From a virus, in IMG/VR virus record IMGVR_UViG_3300038429_000794, positions 1-29,962 of that record: a stretch of 29,962 nucleotides of DNA. One strand, written 5' to 3'. The notes below the pieces were generated by a model, which did not search any database, was not told the DNA's origin, and saw only the letters and a program-made list of their open reading frames with translations. Shown in pieces: positions 15,861 to 21,958 of this stretch (positions are counted from its first letter, which is position 1; each line of letters starts with the position of its first letter). A program made the position numbers and the translations under genes.

Positions 15861-16409
15861 TTATTCCTTTATTGGCGTCGAATTATAAAGCATTGCCGTT
15901 TTTGCTTGACTGCTTGCAGTCGTTCCTTTTCTGAAATTGACCACACTCATAAAGGCGGCGACTATTGCACCAATCATCATGCCTATGTAAGTGCTCTCGA
16001 CTGGCTTAAAATAAAGTAAACCCATCAAACAAAGAAAAAAGGCGACGATAATGATCCAATCAAAAGCCTTATCTTCCTTGTCTCTTTTCCCCGTTATCTC
16101 GGTGATTTTTTCGTCCCGGTCGCGGGCATTTTGAGTATCGGCCAATTCCATGCCCAATTTCTGCACTGCCAATTTTTGCAATTCAACTTTAGCGTTGATC
16201 TCCAGTTCTTTGATTTTTTCAATGGCATTGGGATCGGTTACGACCGCCTGGGCAATGGCTTCTTTGCTCGGTTCAACTCCCAGCACGGAAGAAATAAGGT
16301 TTATGCCTGCATCGACGGTTGCCCCAACTGCCGTTCCGGCCGGACCAAACAGCGATCCCACCATAGGCGCGGCTACTTTAATCAAATCGAATGCTTTCCC
16401 CCAGTCCAT
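15861..16409 (-). CDS. holin-like protein (3-TM holin type)
   Basis: Encodes 182 residues with GAGGAGGG before the ATG. A weakly hydrophobic Gly/Ala-rich N-terminus (APMVGSLFGPAGTAVGATV) is followed by an amphipathic helix with ARDRDEKITE, then two strong membrane segments at about residues 118-134 (WIIIVAFFLCLMGLLYF) and 141-157 (IGMMIGAIVAAFMSVV). This matches the Holin_3TM group, in which an ARD-containing helix precedes the membrane hairpin. The likely role is to permeabilise the inner membrane for the endolysins encoded upstream. Start and context are good; the family call is by pattern only. Confidence 0.65.
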   Translation of the reverse strand: MDWGKAFDLIKVAAPMVGSLFGPAGTAVGATVDAGINLISSVLGVEPSKEAIAQAVVTDPNAIEKIKELEINAKVELQKLAVQKLGMELADTQNARDRDEKITEITGKRDKEDKAFDWIIIVAFFLCLMGLLYFKPVESTYIGMMIGAIVAAFMSVVNFRKGTTASSQAKTAMLYNSTPIKE

Positions 16410-16428
16410 ATTATTCCCTCCTCTTTAT

Positions 16429-16509
16429 CCCGTTAGAAATCCTCATGTATGGTGTTGCTTATCCCGCCAAAATGCTCCGTTTTTCATGTTTCCGGAGATT
16501 TCTAACGGG
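16429..16509. repeat. 81 nt palindrome-bounded element (copy F3, long form)
   Basis: Perfect terminal inverted repeats CCCGTTAGAAAT (16429-16440 and 16498-16509) bound about 57 nt. The interior shares TCCGGA next to one end and a central GATAAGCA (on the minus strand) with the 80 nt copy at 21354-21433. It lies between two small membrane-protein genes. It looks like a tiny MITE or REP-type unit; no flanking target duplication was resolved. Confidence 0.7.
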
Positions 16510-16511
16510 AA

Positions 16512-16661
16512 TTACCTGACAGGGATATCTCCCGGCAGTTTATTATGTTTTTTTCTCGCCGCACGTATCTTAAATAAACCCCAGGCGCCGGCGACTACTG
16601 TTAGGATGGCGACAATTCCTATGATGATTTTTTTCTTTCGCGTGATTTTTAACTTACCCAT
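16512..16661 (-). CDS. small membrane protein (49 aa)
   Basis: A 49-codon frame with its ATG overlapping the stop of the transglycosylase gene (TAATG). A very basic N-terminus (KLKITRKKK) is followed by one membrane segment (IIIGIVAILTVVAGAWGLF) and a basic tail. The topology suggests an N-in single-pass protein. Translational coupling with a lytic enzyme and closeness to a holin-like gene suggest a lysis role such as antiholin or accessory. No family recognised. Confidence 0.6.
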   Translation of the reverse strand: MGKLKITRKKKIIIGIVAILTVVAGAWGLFKIRAARKKHNKLPGDIPVR

Positions 16662-17326
16662 TAAGACCTGCTCTTTCTTGTGATCTCTATATTTTCATAA
16701 CTCGGATCCGGTACTGATATTGCCTGATATTTTTTCCCGGCCGCACGCACACGGTAGGGATAATAGATATTAATCTGACACAAATTCAGGTTGCCTTTTG
16801 CCGTCTCGATAATATTCCGGCGGCATTTTTTCTCTACTGCCTTATGGAAACAGGTTCCGGCTCTGGCAATTTCCTTATTCATCAGGGTGAGGCCCCCGTT
16901 ATAAGCCCGGAAAGCATAATGCCAATCCCGGCAATCCACATTTTCATAGAGCCAGCGGTCAAAAAGAACGACCGCCCGGATCGACCATGCCGGATTGAGA
17001 GGCCGCGCCTTTACTGCAATTTCCCGGAGTGCTTTTTCTTTTTTTTGAAGCCAGGAGGCAGTATCCCAATTAAACTGTCCCAACCCAATATCACCGGTAG
17101 GGCCTATGGCTTTGGGGTTACAATTGCTTTCGATTTCGATCTGCCCCATGAAATCATGCGCAGGGGCATCCATCCCGATGTGATAACGAGCTTCGCGGAT
17201 AACCGTCGGCCAATACTTCAGGCAGTAATTGATGCTGCCTGATGCACTAGAGGCCGAGGCAGAAACCAATAATGCAGCCAGCGTAAAGCAGGCCGCGAAA
17301 AACCATGCAACTGTTCTTCCAATCAT
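16661..17326 (-). CDS. lytic transglycosylase-like protein (SLT type) with signal peptide
   Basis: Encodes 221 residues with GAGG 9 nt before the ATG. Residues 1-28 are a Sec signal peptide ending ASA-SS. IEIESNCNPKA contains the catalytic Glu66 followed by Ser, and GPTGDIGLGQFN at about 75-86 is the GxxGxxQ-type motif of Slt/lysozyme-fold enzymes. Cysteines in the C-terminal half could form disulfides in the periplasm. It cleaves the MurNAc-GlcNAc bond. Its N-terminus overlaps the previous membrane-protein gene by 80 nt. Together with the GH108 enzyme it gives the phage two muralytic activities. Confidence 0.8.
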   Translation of the reverse strand: MIGRTVAWFFAACFTLAALLVSASASSASGSINYCLKYWPTVIREARYHIGMDAPAHDFMGQIEIESNCNPKAIGPTGDIGLGQFNWDTASWLQKKEKALREIAVKARPLNPAWSIRAVVLFDRWLYENVDCRDWHYAFRAYNGGLTLMNKEIARAGTCFHKAVEKKCRRNIIETAKGNLNLCQINIYYPYRVRAAGKKYQAISVPDPSYENIEITRKSRS

Positions 17327-17606
17327 CGGATGTAGCCTCCGCTATGCCGAAATAAGGTTTGAAAAATACCGCCCAGATCAACTCGGCGACCGCGACGCCT
17401 ATAAAAACATTGGCAATTTTATAAAAAATGATCGGAATGGAATCAGGGCCGCGAAAATATTTGAGGATGGGAACGACGACCATAATCACAAGTCCGAAAC
17501 GGATAAAATATTTTATGGTTTCGCTCCTGTGCAGTCGCCAGATGCATTTAATATAGGCCAGACAAAAGTCTCTAAATGCAACCATGATGTGTATTATTTT
17601 TATCAA
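17247..17606 (-). CDS. multi-pass membrane protein in the lysis region
   Basis: Encodes 119 residues starting at a TTG 4 nt after AAGGAGG. An ATG at 17585 has no ribosome binding site. Hydrophobic segments at about 35-52 (YFIRFGLVIMVVVPILKYF), 60-82 (IFYKIANVFIGVAVAELIWAV) and near the C-terminus suggest two or three passes. It lies between the cold-shock gene and the transglycosylase and could be a holin, but has no motif I can name. The long overlap with the next gene is typical for compact phage lysis modules. Confidence 0.6.
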   Translation of the reverse strand: MIKIIHIMVAFRDFCLAYIKCIWRLHRSETIKYFIRFGLVIMVVVPILKYFRGPDSIPIIFYKIANVFIGVAVAELIWAVFFKPYFGIAEATSDDWKNSCMVFRGLLYAGCIIGFCLGL

Positions 17607-17616
17607 TATTCCTCCT

Positions 17617-17814
17617 TCACTCCGGTCTTACATTCACTGCAGCCGGGCCCTTGCTGTTGGTCTCGACATCGAATGTAACTCTTTGCCCTTCGGTTAGTGT
17701 CTTGAATCCGGAACTTTGAATCGCACTGTAATGGACGAACACATCCTTGCCGTCGTCGGCTTCGATAAATCCAAAACCCTTCTTTTCATTGAACCATTTT
17801 ACTTTTCCATTCAT
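17617..17814 (-). CDS. CspA-family cold-shock protein
   Basis: Encodes 65 residues, full length for the family. KGFGFIEAD (residues 12-20) is RNP1 and VFVHYSAI (25-32) is RNP2, both with the aromatic residues that bind nucleic acid. It begins [13 protein letters not shown], as CspA proteins do. It binds single-stranded RNA/DNA, melts RNA hairpins and can prevent transcription termination. Its ribosome binding site (GGAGC) is formed by the end of the endolysin gene, so it is embedded in the lysis operon. A terminator sits just upstream of this operon. Confidence 0.92.
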   Translation of the reverse strand: MNGKVKWFNEKKGFGFIEADDGKDVFVHYSAIQSSGFKTLTEGQRVTFDVETNSKGPAAVNVRPE

Positions 17815-17816
17815 CG

Positions 17817-18257
17817 TCAGTTTGCTCCTTTTAATTTTTTGATTTGTTCATAGAGGCGTAGCACTCTAAAAATATGACCTTTGACATAATCCGGTTTGGA
17901 AACGTGCATATACCTGACCATCCGTAACATCATGTATTCTTCCCAGTTTTCCGGGCCCTGATTTAATATTTCCTGATTGCCGCCGCCGGGGAGTCTCGGA
18001 TCGTTTTGTGGATTTACTTGCGAATCAAAAAGACATATATCCATCGGGAAGGAAGCATTATCGCATCCGGCAGGAATCCAATATTGATTCAGATAAACTT
18101 CTTTGGCATATTCAATCGACGTATAAAAATTGATTTCCGGATGATATTTTTTAGCCAATCCCCAGATCGTGAATCCTCCGGGATCCCGGGGATCATTGGA
18201 GGGCTTTCCCTCCAAGCCGATGGTCAATTCAAAAGCTTTATCGAAACTGCTGCGCAT
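17817..18257 (-). CDS. GH108-type endolysin (N-acetylmuramidase)
   Basis: Encodes 146 residues with GAGGTTAG upstream of the [18 protein letters not shown] holds Glu16, the catalytic glutamate of the glycosyl hydrolase 108 family, and the conserved NDPxDPGG calcium/fold motif. It is followed by [23 protein letters not shown] and a C-terminal helical segment. The family normally reads GLEGGYSNDP; Lys replaces the second Gly here. No signal peptide is visible, so it needs a holin. The usual peptidoglycan-binding C-terminal domain is short or absent. Confidence 0.85.
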   Translation of the reverse strand: MRSSFDKAFELTIGLEGKPSNDPRDPGGFTIWGLAKKYHPEINFYTSIEYAKEVYLNQYWIPAGCDNASFPMDICLFDSQVNPQNDPRLPGGGNQEILNQGPENWEEYMMLRMVRYMHVSKPDYVKGHIFRVLRLYEQIKKLKGAN

Positions 18258-18351
18258 TCTTTTCTAACCTCATTTTTTACTCCGGCCGGGGGCTGCCCGT
18301 CCACTCCGGCCGGAGCCAACACAAAGAAGGAGAAGAGATTTATCAATGAAG

Positions 18352-18489
18352 CTACACCTTCGGCTGAGCGGGATCGGCCTTCTTTGGAAACAATTTCCCG
18401 AGTAACTGAATACCGTATTTCTTCCATGCCCACTGTGCCGCGATGCAAAGTACAATTCCCAATGCGACCAAAGCTAAATTTTCGAACAT
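18352..18489 (-). CDS. small single-pass membrane protein at the head of the lysis operon (holin/antiholin candidate)
   Basis: A 45-codon frame with a perfect AAGGAGG 7 nt before the ATG at 18489 and TAG at 18354-18352. Residues 4-20 form one membrane segment (LALVALGIVLCIAAQW). A basic amphipathic part (KKYGIQLLGKLFPKK) and a Pro-rich end follow. It is the first gene after a promoter-leader-terminator and directly precedes the endolysin, a position often held by holins or pinholins. The family is not recognised. The gap to the endolysin (18258-18351) holds two copies of CCGGCCGGAGT but no convincing gene. Confidence 0.65.
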   Translation of the reverse strand: MFENLALVALGIVLCIAAQWAWKKYGIQLLGKLFPKKADPAQPKV

Positions 18490-18503
18490 AATGTTACCTC
18501 CTT

Positions 18504-18544
18504 AAAATAAAAAAGAGGCCACCGATCCGAAGATCGATGGCCTC
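18504..18544 (-). terminator. strong intrinsic terminator before the lysis genes
   Basis: A 13 bp stem (18544-18532 with 18527-18515, one G-U pair) is capped by a UUCG tetraloop and followed by UUUUUUAUUUU. The next gene's AAGGAGG starts at the end of the U-run, so lysis transcription from upstream must read through it. Confidence 0.92.
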
Positions 18545-18622
18545 CCTGGGCCTGATACATGCCGGCCAGATTTACTGACTGATCCCTCCCTGGGGACTCT
18601 CGGCATTCAATAATCTTAATTG
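18505..18622 (-). ncRNA. late leader RNA between promoter and terminator
   Basis: A transcript from the promoter at 18629-18656 would be about 115 nt long and end at the intrinsic terminator. It contains a GAGTCCCC/GGGAGGGATC region and a GGCC...GGCC pair before the terminator stem. No start codon with a ribosome binding site and no riboswitch consensus known to me was found. It could be a stable small RNA, a lambda 6S-like leader or a put-like antitermination element. Existence is inferred from the promoter and terminator. Confidence 0.5.
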
Positions 18623-18628
18623 ACTGCG

Positions 18629-18656
18629 ATTTTACCTCTATTTTTTACAATTGCAA
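18629..18656 (-). promoter_or_regulatory. candidate late (lysis operon) promoter
   Basis: TTGCAA (18656-18651) and TAAAAT (18634-18629) are spaced by 16 bp, close to the sigma70 consensus, and lie just after the stop of the upstream gene. The expected start is near 18622. Confidence 0.6.
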
Positions 18657-18664
18657 GAATTATT

Positions 18665-19051
18665 TCATCCTGCCTTACTTTTAAAATATTCTATCAGTTC
18701 CTGCAATTTCCTGATTGCCAACTGCGGTGAGTCGCCTTTTTTGAAATTCAGGGCAAAGCCAAAGTTGGAAAATTGAAATACTAAATAATATTTTTTAGTC
18801 GCGCCGGCACTGAACTGAGATTCGTCAACCCGGATATATTTCAATCCTTCCGATACTGGCAGCGGCATTGTTCCTATTTTCTCGATCAATTCCTTTGATA
18901 ATGGTTCTGATAATAAATTTGGCGGATCCGTCGAGAGTGTTCCGTGATGGGTTTTTTTGCCCGATCGATCTACTAAAAATACCCGCCGCCGCGTTCTTGG
19001 TTTTAATTTCTTTACTCGAGGTGAAAGTTTTTTAATTGCTTTTTTCTTCAT
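18665..19051 (-). CDS. basic hypothetical protein
   Basis: Encodes 128 residues from the ATG at 19051, with TTGAGG (end of the two-hairpin repeat) upstream. An ATG at 19066 would fall within the repeat. The first 25 residues are extremely Lys/Arg-rich (KKKAIKKLSPRVKKLKPR). The remainder is mixed, with aromatic strands (KKYYLVFQFSNFGFALNF). No membrane segment. It could bind nucleic acid. It is the last gene before the late promoter, so it may belong to the end of the middle operon. Confidence 0.55.
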   Translation of the reverse strand: MKKKAIKKLSPRVKKLKPRTRRRVFLVDRSGKKTHHGTLSTDPPNLLSEPLSKELIEKIGTMPLPVSEGLKYIRVDESQFSAGATKKYYLVFQFSNFGFALNFKKGDSPQLAIRKLQELIEYFKSKAG

Positions 19052-19059
19052 AATATTTA

Positions 19060-19143
19060 TCCTCAATGAAACTTACATTTCAGAAGTGAATCGCGCTGAA
19101 ATGTGATAGCTGAATTGATCCCTTCGCCTTCAGGCAATAGGGA
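19060..19143 (-). repeat. two-hairpin intergenic repeat, copy D
   Basis: Hairpin 1 arms ACATTTCAG (19075-19083) and CTGAAATGT (19096-19104) have a 12 nt spacer, and the outer AGCT/AGTT needs a G-U pair on the coding strand. The core GAATTGATCC follows, and hairpin 2 (TCCCT...AGGGA, 19119-19143) abuts the stop codon of the lipoprotein gene. Confidence 0.8.
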
Positions 19144-19722
19144 CTATATCGCCGCGGCCATGAGTAATATCTTTGCCTGAATCTGTGCATTCGAGGCGGC
19201 ATCAAGATGTCCGTCAACATCAAAGGTCAGGGTCATTGCCGAGGTATCCACATAATGCTCTGTCCCGCAGATGCTCTTAATGGCGGCATTGAGTTCGGCG
19301 ATTTTCGCCTGATCTTTGCCCGGGGTGTTCAAAGGAATGCTGACACCGAAAGTCTCGCCTTTGATCGACCAAAACACTGTAGCCCAATCGATTATTATCT
19401 GGGTCAAATCCTGATCCGCGGCGCCCGTCAGATCGCTCGCGCCGAGGAATAAAACGGCTTTGTTCGGCCACAGCAGCCGGGCATCGGGATTATCCAGGAA
19501 GAGCTTTATTTTTGCCCCCTTCACGCCGTCGTTTTCCGAACCGGCCCACTGATTGGCAAGTTCCCAGGCCATGTCACCCTTGATCGTCCAGGCTTTGACA
19601 TCAGTGCCTAAAACGGGCGGAGTTGTGCTGGAATCAGTGGGATCGCCCTTGCTGCAAGCGGAAATTAAAAATAACATTGTGATAATAAGCAACCACGATA
19701 AATAAAAGCGTTTTTGTTTCAT
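19144..19722 (-). CDS. phage-encoded lipoprotein (accessory)
   Basis: Encodes 192 residues. MKQKRF, a hydrophobic core and the lipobox LISAC (Cys23) show a lipoprotein signal; SKGD after Cys includes Asp at +4. The mature protein has no recognised domain. It contains WTIKGDMAWELANQWAGSEN and SIPLNTPGKDQAKIAEL and looks globular. Phage lipoproteins often block superinfection or alter the envelope of the lysogen, but nothing here proves that. It follows the Com-like gene across a two-hairpin repeat. Its first six residues are identical to those of the cement-like protein at 5753-6232. Confidence 0.7.
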   Translation of the reverse strand: MKQKRFYLSWLLIITMLFLISACSKGDPTDSSTTPPVLGTDVKAWTIKGDMAWELANQWAGSENDGVKGAKIKLFLDNPDARLLWPNKAVLFLGASDLTGAADQDLTQIIIDWATVFWSIKGETFGVSIPLNTPGKDQAKIAELNAAIKSICGTEHYVDTSAMTLTFDVDGHLDAASNAQIQAKILLMAAAI

Positions 19723-19793
19723 AATGAATACCTACCTCTCTTAAAAAAGCCTTTGTTTTATATCAATTTCCAGTTGCGACTGCAACCGTATTT

Positions 19794-19901
19794 TCAATGA
19801 CACTCGCTAAGAGCGAACCCTGGTGAAGCTCGAAGCGCCAGCGGAATTGATCCCTCTCTTTTTAGTCACCCGCATGGGTGATCGCCGCCAGGCGATAGGG
19901 A
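19794..19901 (-). repeat. two-hairpin intergenic repeat, copy E (variant)
   Basis: Shares TCAATGA, the core GAATTGATCC and a terminal TCCCT...CGCC...GGCG..AGGGA stem with the other copies. Its hairpin 1 is changed (CTGG...CCAG), and hairpin 2 has a longer loop. Hairpin 2 overlaps the last codons of the Com-like gene. The 72 nt between the repeat and the lipoprotein start (19723-19793) hold nothing else I can identify. Confidence 0.65.
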
Positions 19902-20063
19902 CGCTTTCCCCAATATTTTCCCTATATATTGGGCATTAATTTTTACGACTCCACAAGATTTAGTGTTCCGGCATTTTATACGCACCTCAAAATCCGGAGC
20001 GCAGGAATGCCCGCTAAAATCGAATAACCGCTTCCCGCAAATAGGGCAGGGGATCACTGTCAT
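19866..20063 (-). CDS. Com-like zinc-finger protein
   Basis: Encodes 65 residues; the ATG overlaps the upstream TGA as ATGA. Cys6-Cys9 (PCPICGKRLFDF) and Cys31/Cys37 (IKCRNTKSCGVVKINA) follow the layout of Mu Com, a small zinc finger that activates translation of mom mRNA. No mom-like gene is seen next to it; the next gene encodes a lipoprotein. Its last ten residues are coded inside a two-hairpin repeat and are probably not ancestral. It may control translation of a neighbour. Confidence 0.65.
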   Translation of the reverse strand: MTVIPCPICGKRLFDFSGHSCAPDFEVRIKCRNTKSCGVVKINAQYIGKILGKASLSPGGDHPCG

Positions 20064-20575
20064 TTCTTTTTACCCACACCATCAATCAGGTCATGAATCT
20101 TTTTCAAATTTTCCTGTGCCTTCTCCGGAGACGGCCGCACTGCGTCCTGAAGTTTTTGCTCCTTATCCCTCGGCACCTTTTCATCACTGCGGGATTTGTC
20201 TTTGCTCTCGCGTTCGGAGATCCCGATCATGATTTTTTTAAGATAGTTGTGATTTTCGAGCGGAGTCTCGAAGTTTTTTTTGATGCAGATATCGAGCGCC
20301 TCGGCAATTCCTGCATGGCTGATCGGATAGGTTTTTTTCTGATAGGAAAATGACTGCGTATCGAAGAGCCGTTTCAATTCTTCCAATAACAACCGCATTT
20401 TTTTAGCTTTCAGACGGAAGGGTGTCACGCCGAAAAGATAACAGTAGCCCATGACGTACTGCGAATATCGAGTCCCGAATGCCGGCAGCATATCAATGAT
20501 CGCCTGCAGATCCGCTTCAAAGTGCATTTCCATAAAATCCAACTCCTTTTTACAGTAGGGACAGTTGAAGGTCAT
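20060..20575 (-). CDS. hypothetical protein with N-terminal CxxC zinc motif
   Basis: Encodes 171 residues from the ATG at 20575, overlapping the radical SAM stop as ATGA. MTFNCPYCKKELDF forms a CxxC knuckle. The middle is helical and aromatic (FGTRYSQYVMGYCYLFGVTP), then basic (LKAKKMRLLLEELKRLF). The C-terminal 60 residues are charged and likely disordered. It has no second obvious CxxC. A DNA- or RNA-binding regulatory role is possible. It is coupled to both neighbours. Confidence 0.6.
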   Translation of the reverse strand: MTFNCPYCKKELDFMEMHFEADLQAIIDMLPAFGTRYSQYVMGYCYLFGVTPFRLKAKKMRLLLEELKRLFDTQSFSYQKKTYPISHAGIAEALDICIKKNFETPLENHNYLKKIMIGISERESKDKSRSDEKVPRDKEQKLQDAVRPSPEKAQENLKKIHDLIDGVGKKK

Positions 20576-21369
20576 CCGACTTCTTCCTCCGGTAACCCCA
20601 GAATCTTTTTGATGCTGTCTTTCCAACGGATTTTGGGATTTTTTTTCAATCTATTATAAAGGTACTCGACATGGTGCCACGATGAAAAACATAAAACATT
20701 GTTGAGAAAATCTATGCCACCCCCTGTAAGCCGTGCGCTATCAACTCTTTTCACGATGTCATTCATTATACCGATCCAAATCGTATCGGTGACCAGCGGG
20801 GAAAGGCAACTGACGAGATCTTCGATGGTATGATCGAGATATGGCTCGCAGGAAACCGATGTCTGAAAGCCTGTATGGAAGGCAAAAGCCAATGCCGCAT
20901 GGCGTTCTTCAAAGGTCGGTGCTCCCGGCTCCCAAAAGGCAAGACTTTGATTTTCCGCGGACCCAATGGTGAAGCGGAAAACGATCTGCTCTTTGAAATC
21001 TGATAATGAAGCGCAAAGTTCCCGAATCACATCCAGATGCGGCTTCGTGACAATCAGGACATTATTGCCGGCTATAAGCCATTGATGAAGTGCGGCAATA
21101 GTAGTATCAATGTGCTCCGGAAAAATATCGTGCGTGGTCGGAAACATGATCCGGCCGGAGAGGTATTTTGGCGCGGCGATGATCAAAGATTTATTTCTCT
21201 TCATCACCACCCATTCCTCGGCTGATTTGATTAAGCCCACGCGCAGGGCGTGCTCGCGGGCATAGCAATACCGGCAATCATGTTTACAACCGACGAAGAG
21301 GTTTTTGCTGACTTCTGCCCATTCACGTGTTCCTGTTTTTCGTTTTTCATTCACCCCGTTAGAAATCAT
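20572..21369 (-). CDS. radical SAM protein (spore-photoproduct-lyase-like)
   Basis: Encodes 265 residues. GCKHDCRYCYA gives Cys28, Cys32 and Cys35 in the CxxxCxxC arrangement that binds the 4Fe-4S cluster and SAM. The following pattern (IMFPTTHDIFPEH, VLIVTKPHLDVI, GASF-like TIGSAENQ, EPYLD) fits the short SplB-related radical SAM proteins found in phages, which lack the C-terminal part of spore photoproduct lyase. The substrate is unknown; DNA or protein modification is possible. The chosen ATG abuts the arm of palindrome F4, with a purine-rich GAGGGGGG 11 nt upstream. An in-frame GTG five codons later is an alternative. Confidence 0.82.
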   Translation of the reverse strand: MISNGVNEKRKTGTREWAEVSKNLFVGCKHDCRYCYAREHALRVGLIKSAEEWVVMKRNKSLIIAAPKYLSGRIMFPTTHDIFPEHIDTTIAALHQWLIAGNNVLIVTKPHLDVIRELCASLSDFKEQIVFRFTIGSAENQSLAFWEPGAPTFEERHAALAFAFHTGFQTSVSCEPYLDHTIEDLVSCLSPLVTDTIWIGIMNDIVKRVDSARLTGGGIDFLNNVLCFSSWHHVEYLYNRLKKNPKIRWKDSIKKILGLPEEEVG

Positions 21370-21433
21370 CGTAAATCATTCCCCCCTCTAGTGCTTATCT
21401 CCCCCGTCGATTCTCCGGAAATTTCTAACGGGG
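21354..21433. repeat. 80 nt palindrome-bounded element (copy F4, long form)
   Basis: Terminal inverted repeats CCCCGTTAGAAAT (21354-21366) and its complement (21421-21433) are perfect over 13 bases. The interior resembles the copy at 16429 (TCCGGA at one end, GATAAGCA in the middle). One arm encodes the first codons of the radical SAM protein, so its start could be hidden in the RNA stem. Confidence 0.75.
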
Positions 21434-21434
21434 A

Positions 21435-21521
21435 TCACTCATTTTTCCACCAAAAATATAAAGCAATTAAAAACAGCGCGACCAAAATGATATTGAGAGT
21501 TTGTTGGTCGATCTGCGGCAT
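21435..21521 (-). CDS. 28-residue membrane peptide
   Basis: An ATG at 21521 overlaps the upstream TAA (TAATG), and the frame ends in TGA at 21437-21435. Residues 10-24 are hydrophobic (NIILVALFLIALYFWW), and the peptide ends KNE. Translational coupling and a clean membrane segment support a real mini-protein. Its function is unknown. Confidence 0.5.
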   Translation of the reverse strand: MPQIDQQTLNIILVALFLIALYFWWKNE

Positions 21522-21958
21522 TATTTTCCACCTCTCCCCAATCCCGCTTTAGAGGTCTTCGCCTCTAACGGGGCAAGCCGCTGGATTTCCTTTTGGGATT
21601 TATCTAACTCATTTTCCAGTTTTTTTATTTCGACCTCTTTTCCACAATCTCTGCAATCAACATTCTGCCAACTCTGAATAGATGCTATTGAACATCCGGT
21701 ATTTTGTTCAAGGTCATATTCGACATACTTAATATAAGACATGTCTTTGATCGCGGGATAAATGCGGGCGGTCCGGGGATAGGCAAGTTTATTGTTGCTG
21801 CCTTTAAATTTCCCTTCTTTTGTAAATTCTTTTCTCTCCTGGCACCAGTAAAATACGTGCGAGGCCTGCGGCGTCAGCCATTTGGGAATGAAATAGATGC
21901 CACCTAAAATAAGGATGACGGCCAGAACAATAACCATGATTTGTTCGCATATTTTCAT
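21521..21958 (-). CDS. membrane-anchored hypothetical protein with paired cysteines
   Basis: Encodes 145 residues; the start overlaps the upstream stop (TGATG). One N-terminal membrane segment (residues 7-24, IMVIVLAVILILGGIYFI) precedes a probably periplasmic part with Cys39, Cys90, Cys102 and Cys105 (CRDC), then a coiled-coil tail. The C-terminal 18 residues are encoded by palindrome F5, so the original end may have been different. No family recognised. Confidence 0.6.
   Translation of the reverse strand: MKICEQIMVIVLAVILILGGIYFIPKWLTPQASHVFYWCQERKEFTKEGKFKGSNNKLAYPRTARIYPAIKDMSYIKYVEYDLEQNTGCSIASIQSWQNVDCRDCGKEVEIKKLENELDKSQKEIQRLAPLEAKTSKAGLGRGGK
21543..21573. repeat. palindrome TTTAGAGG/CCTCTAACGGGG (copy F5, inside a gene)
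   Basis: A degenerate member of the CCCGTTAGA family, followed by CAAGC as in copies F2 and F6. It lies within the C-terminal codons of the gene at 21521-21958. Confidence 0.65.

Noticed and set aside
18224-18448. 74-residue frame between the small membrane protein and endolysin
   Set aside because: It overlaps both neighbours in another frame, has no ribosome binding site, and reads the duplicated CCGGCCGGAGT words.
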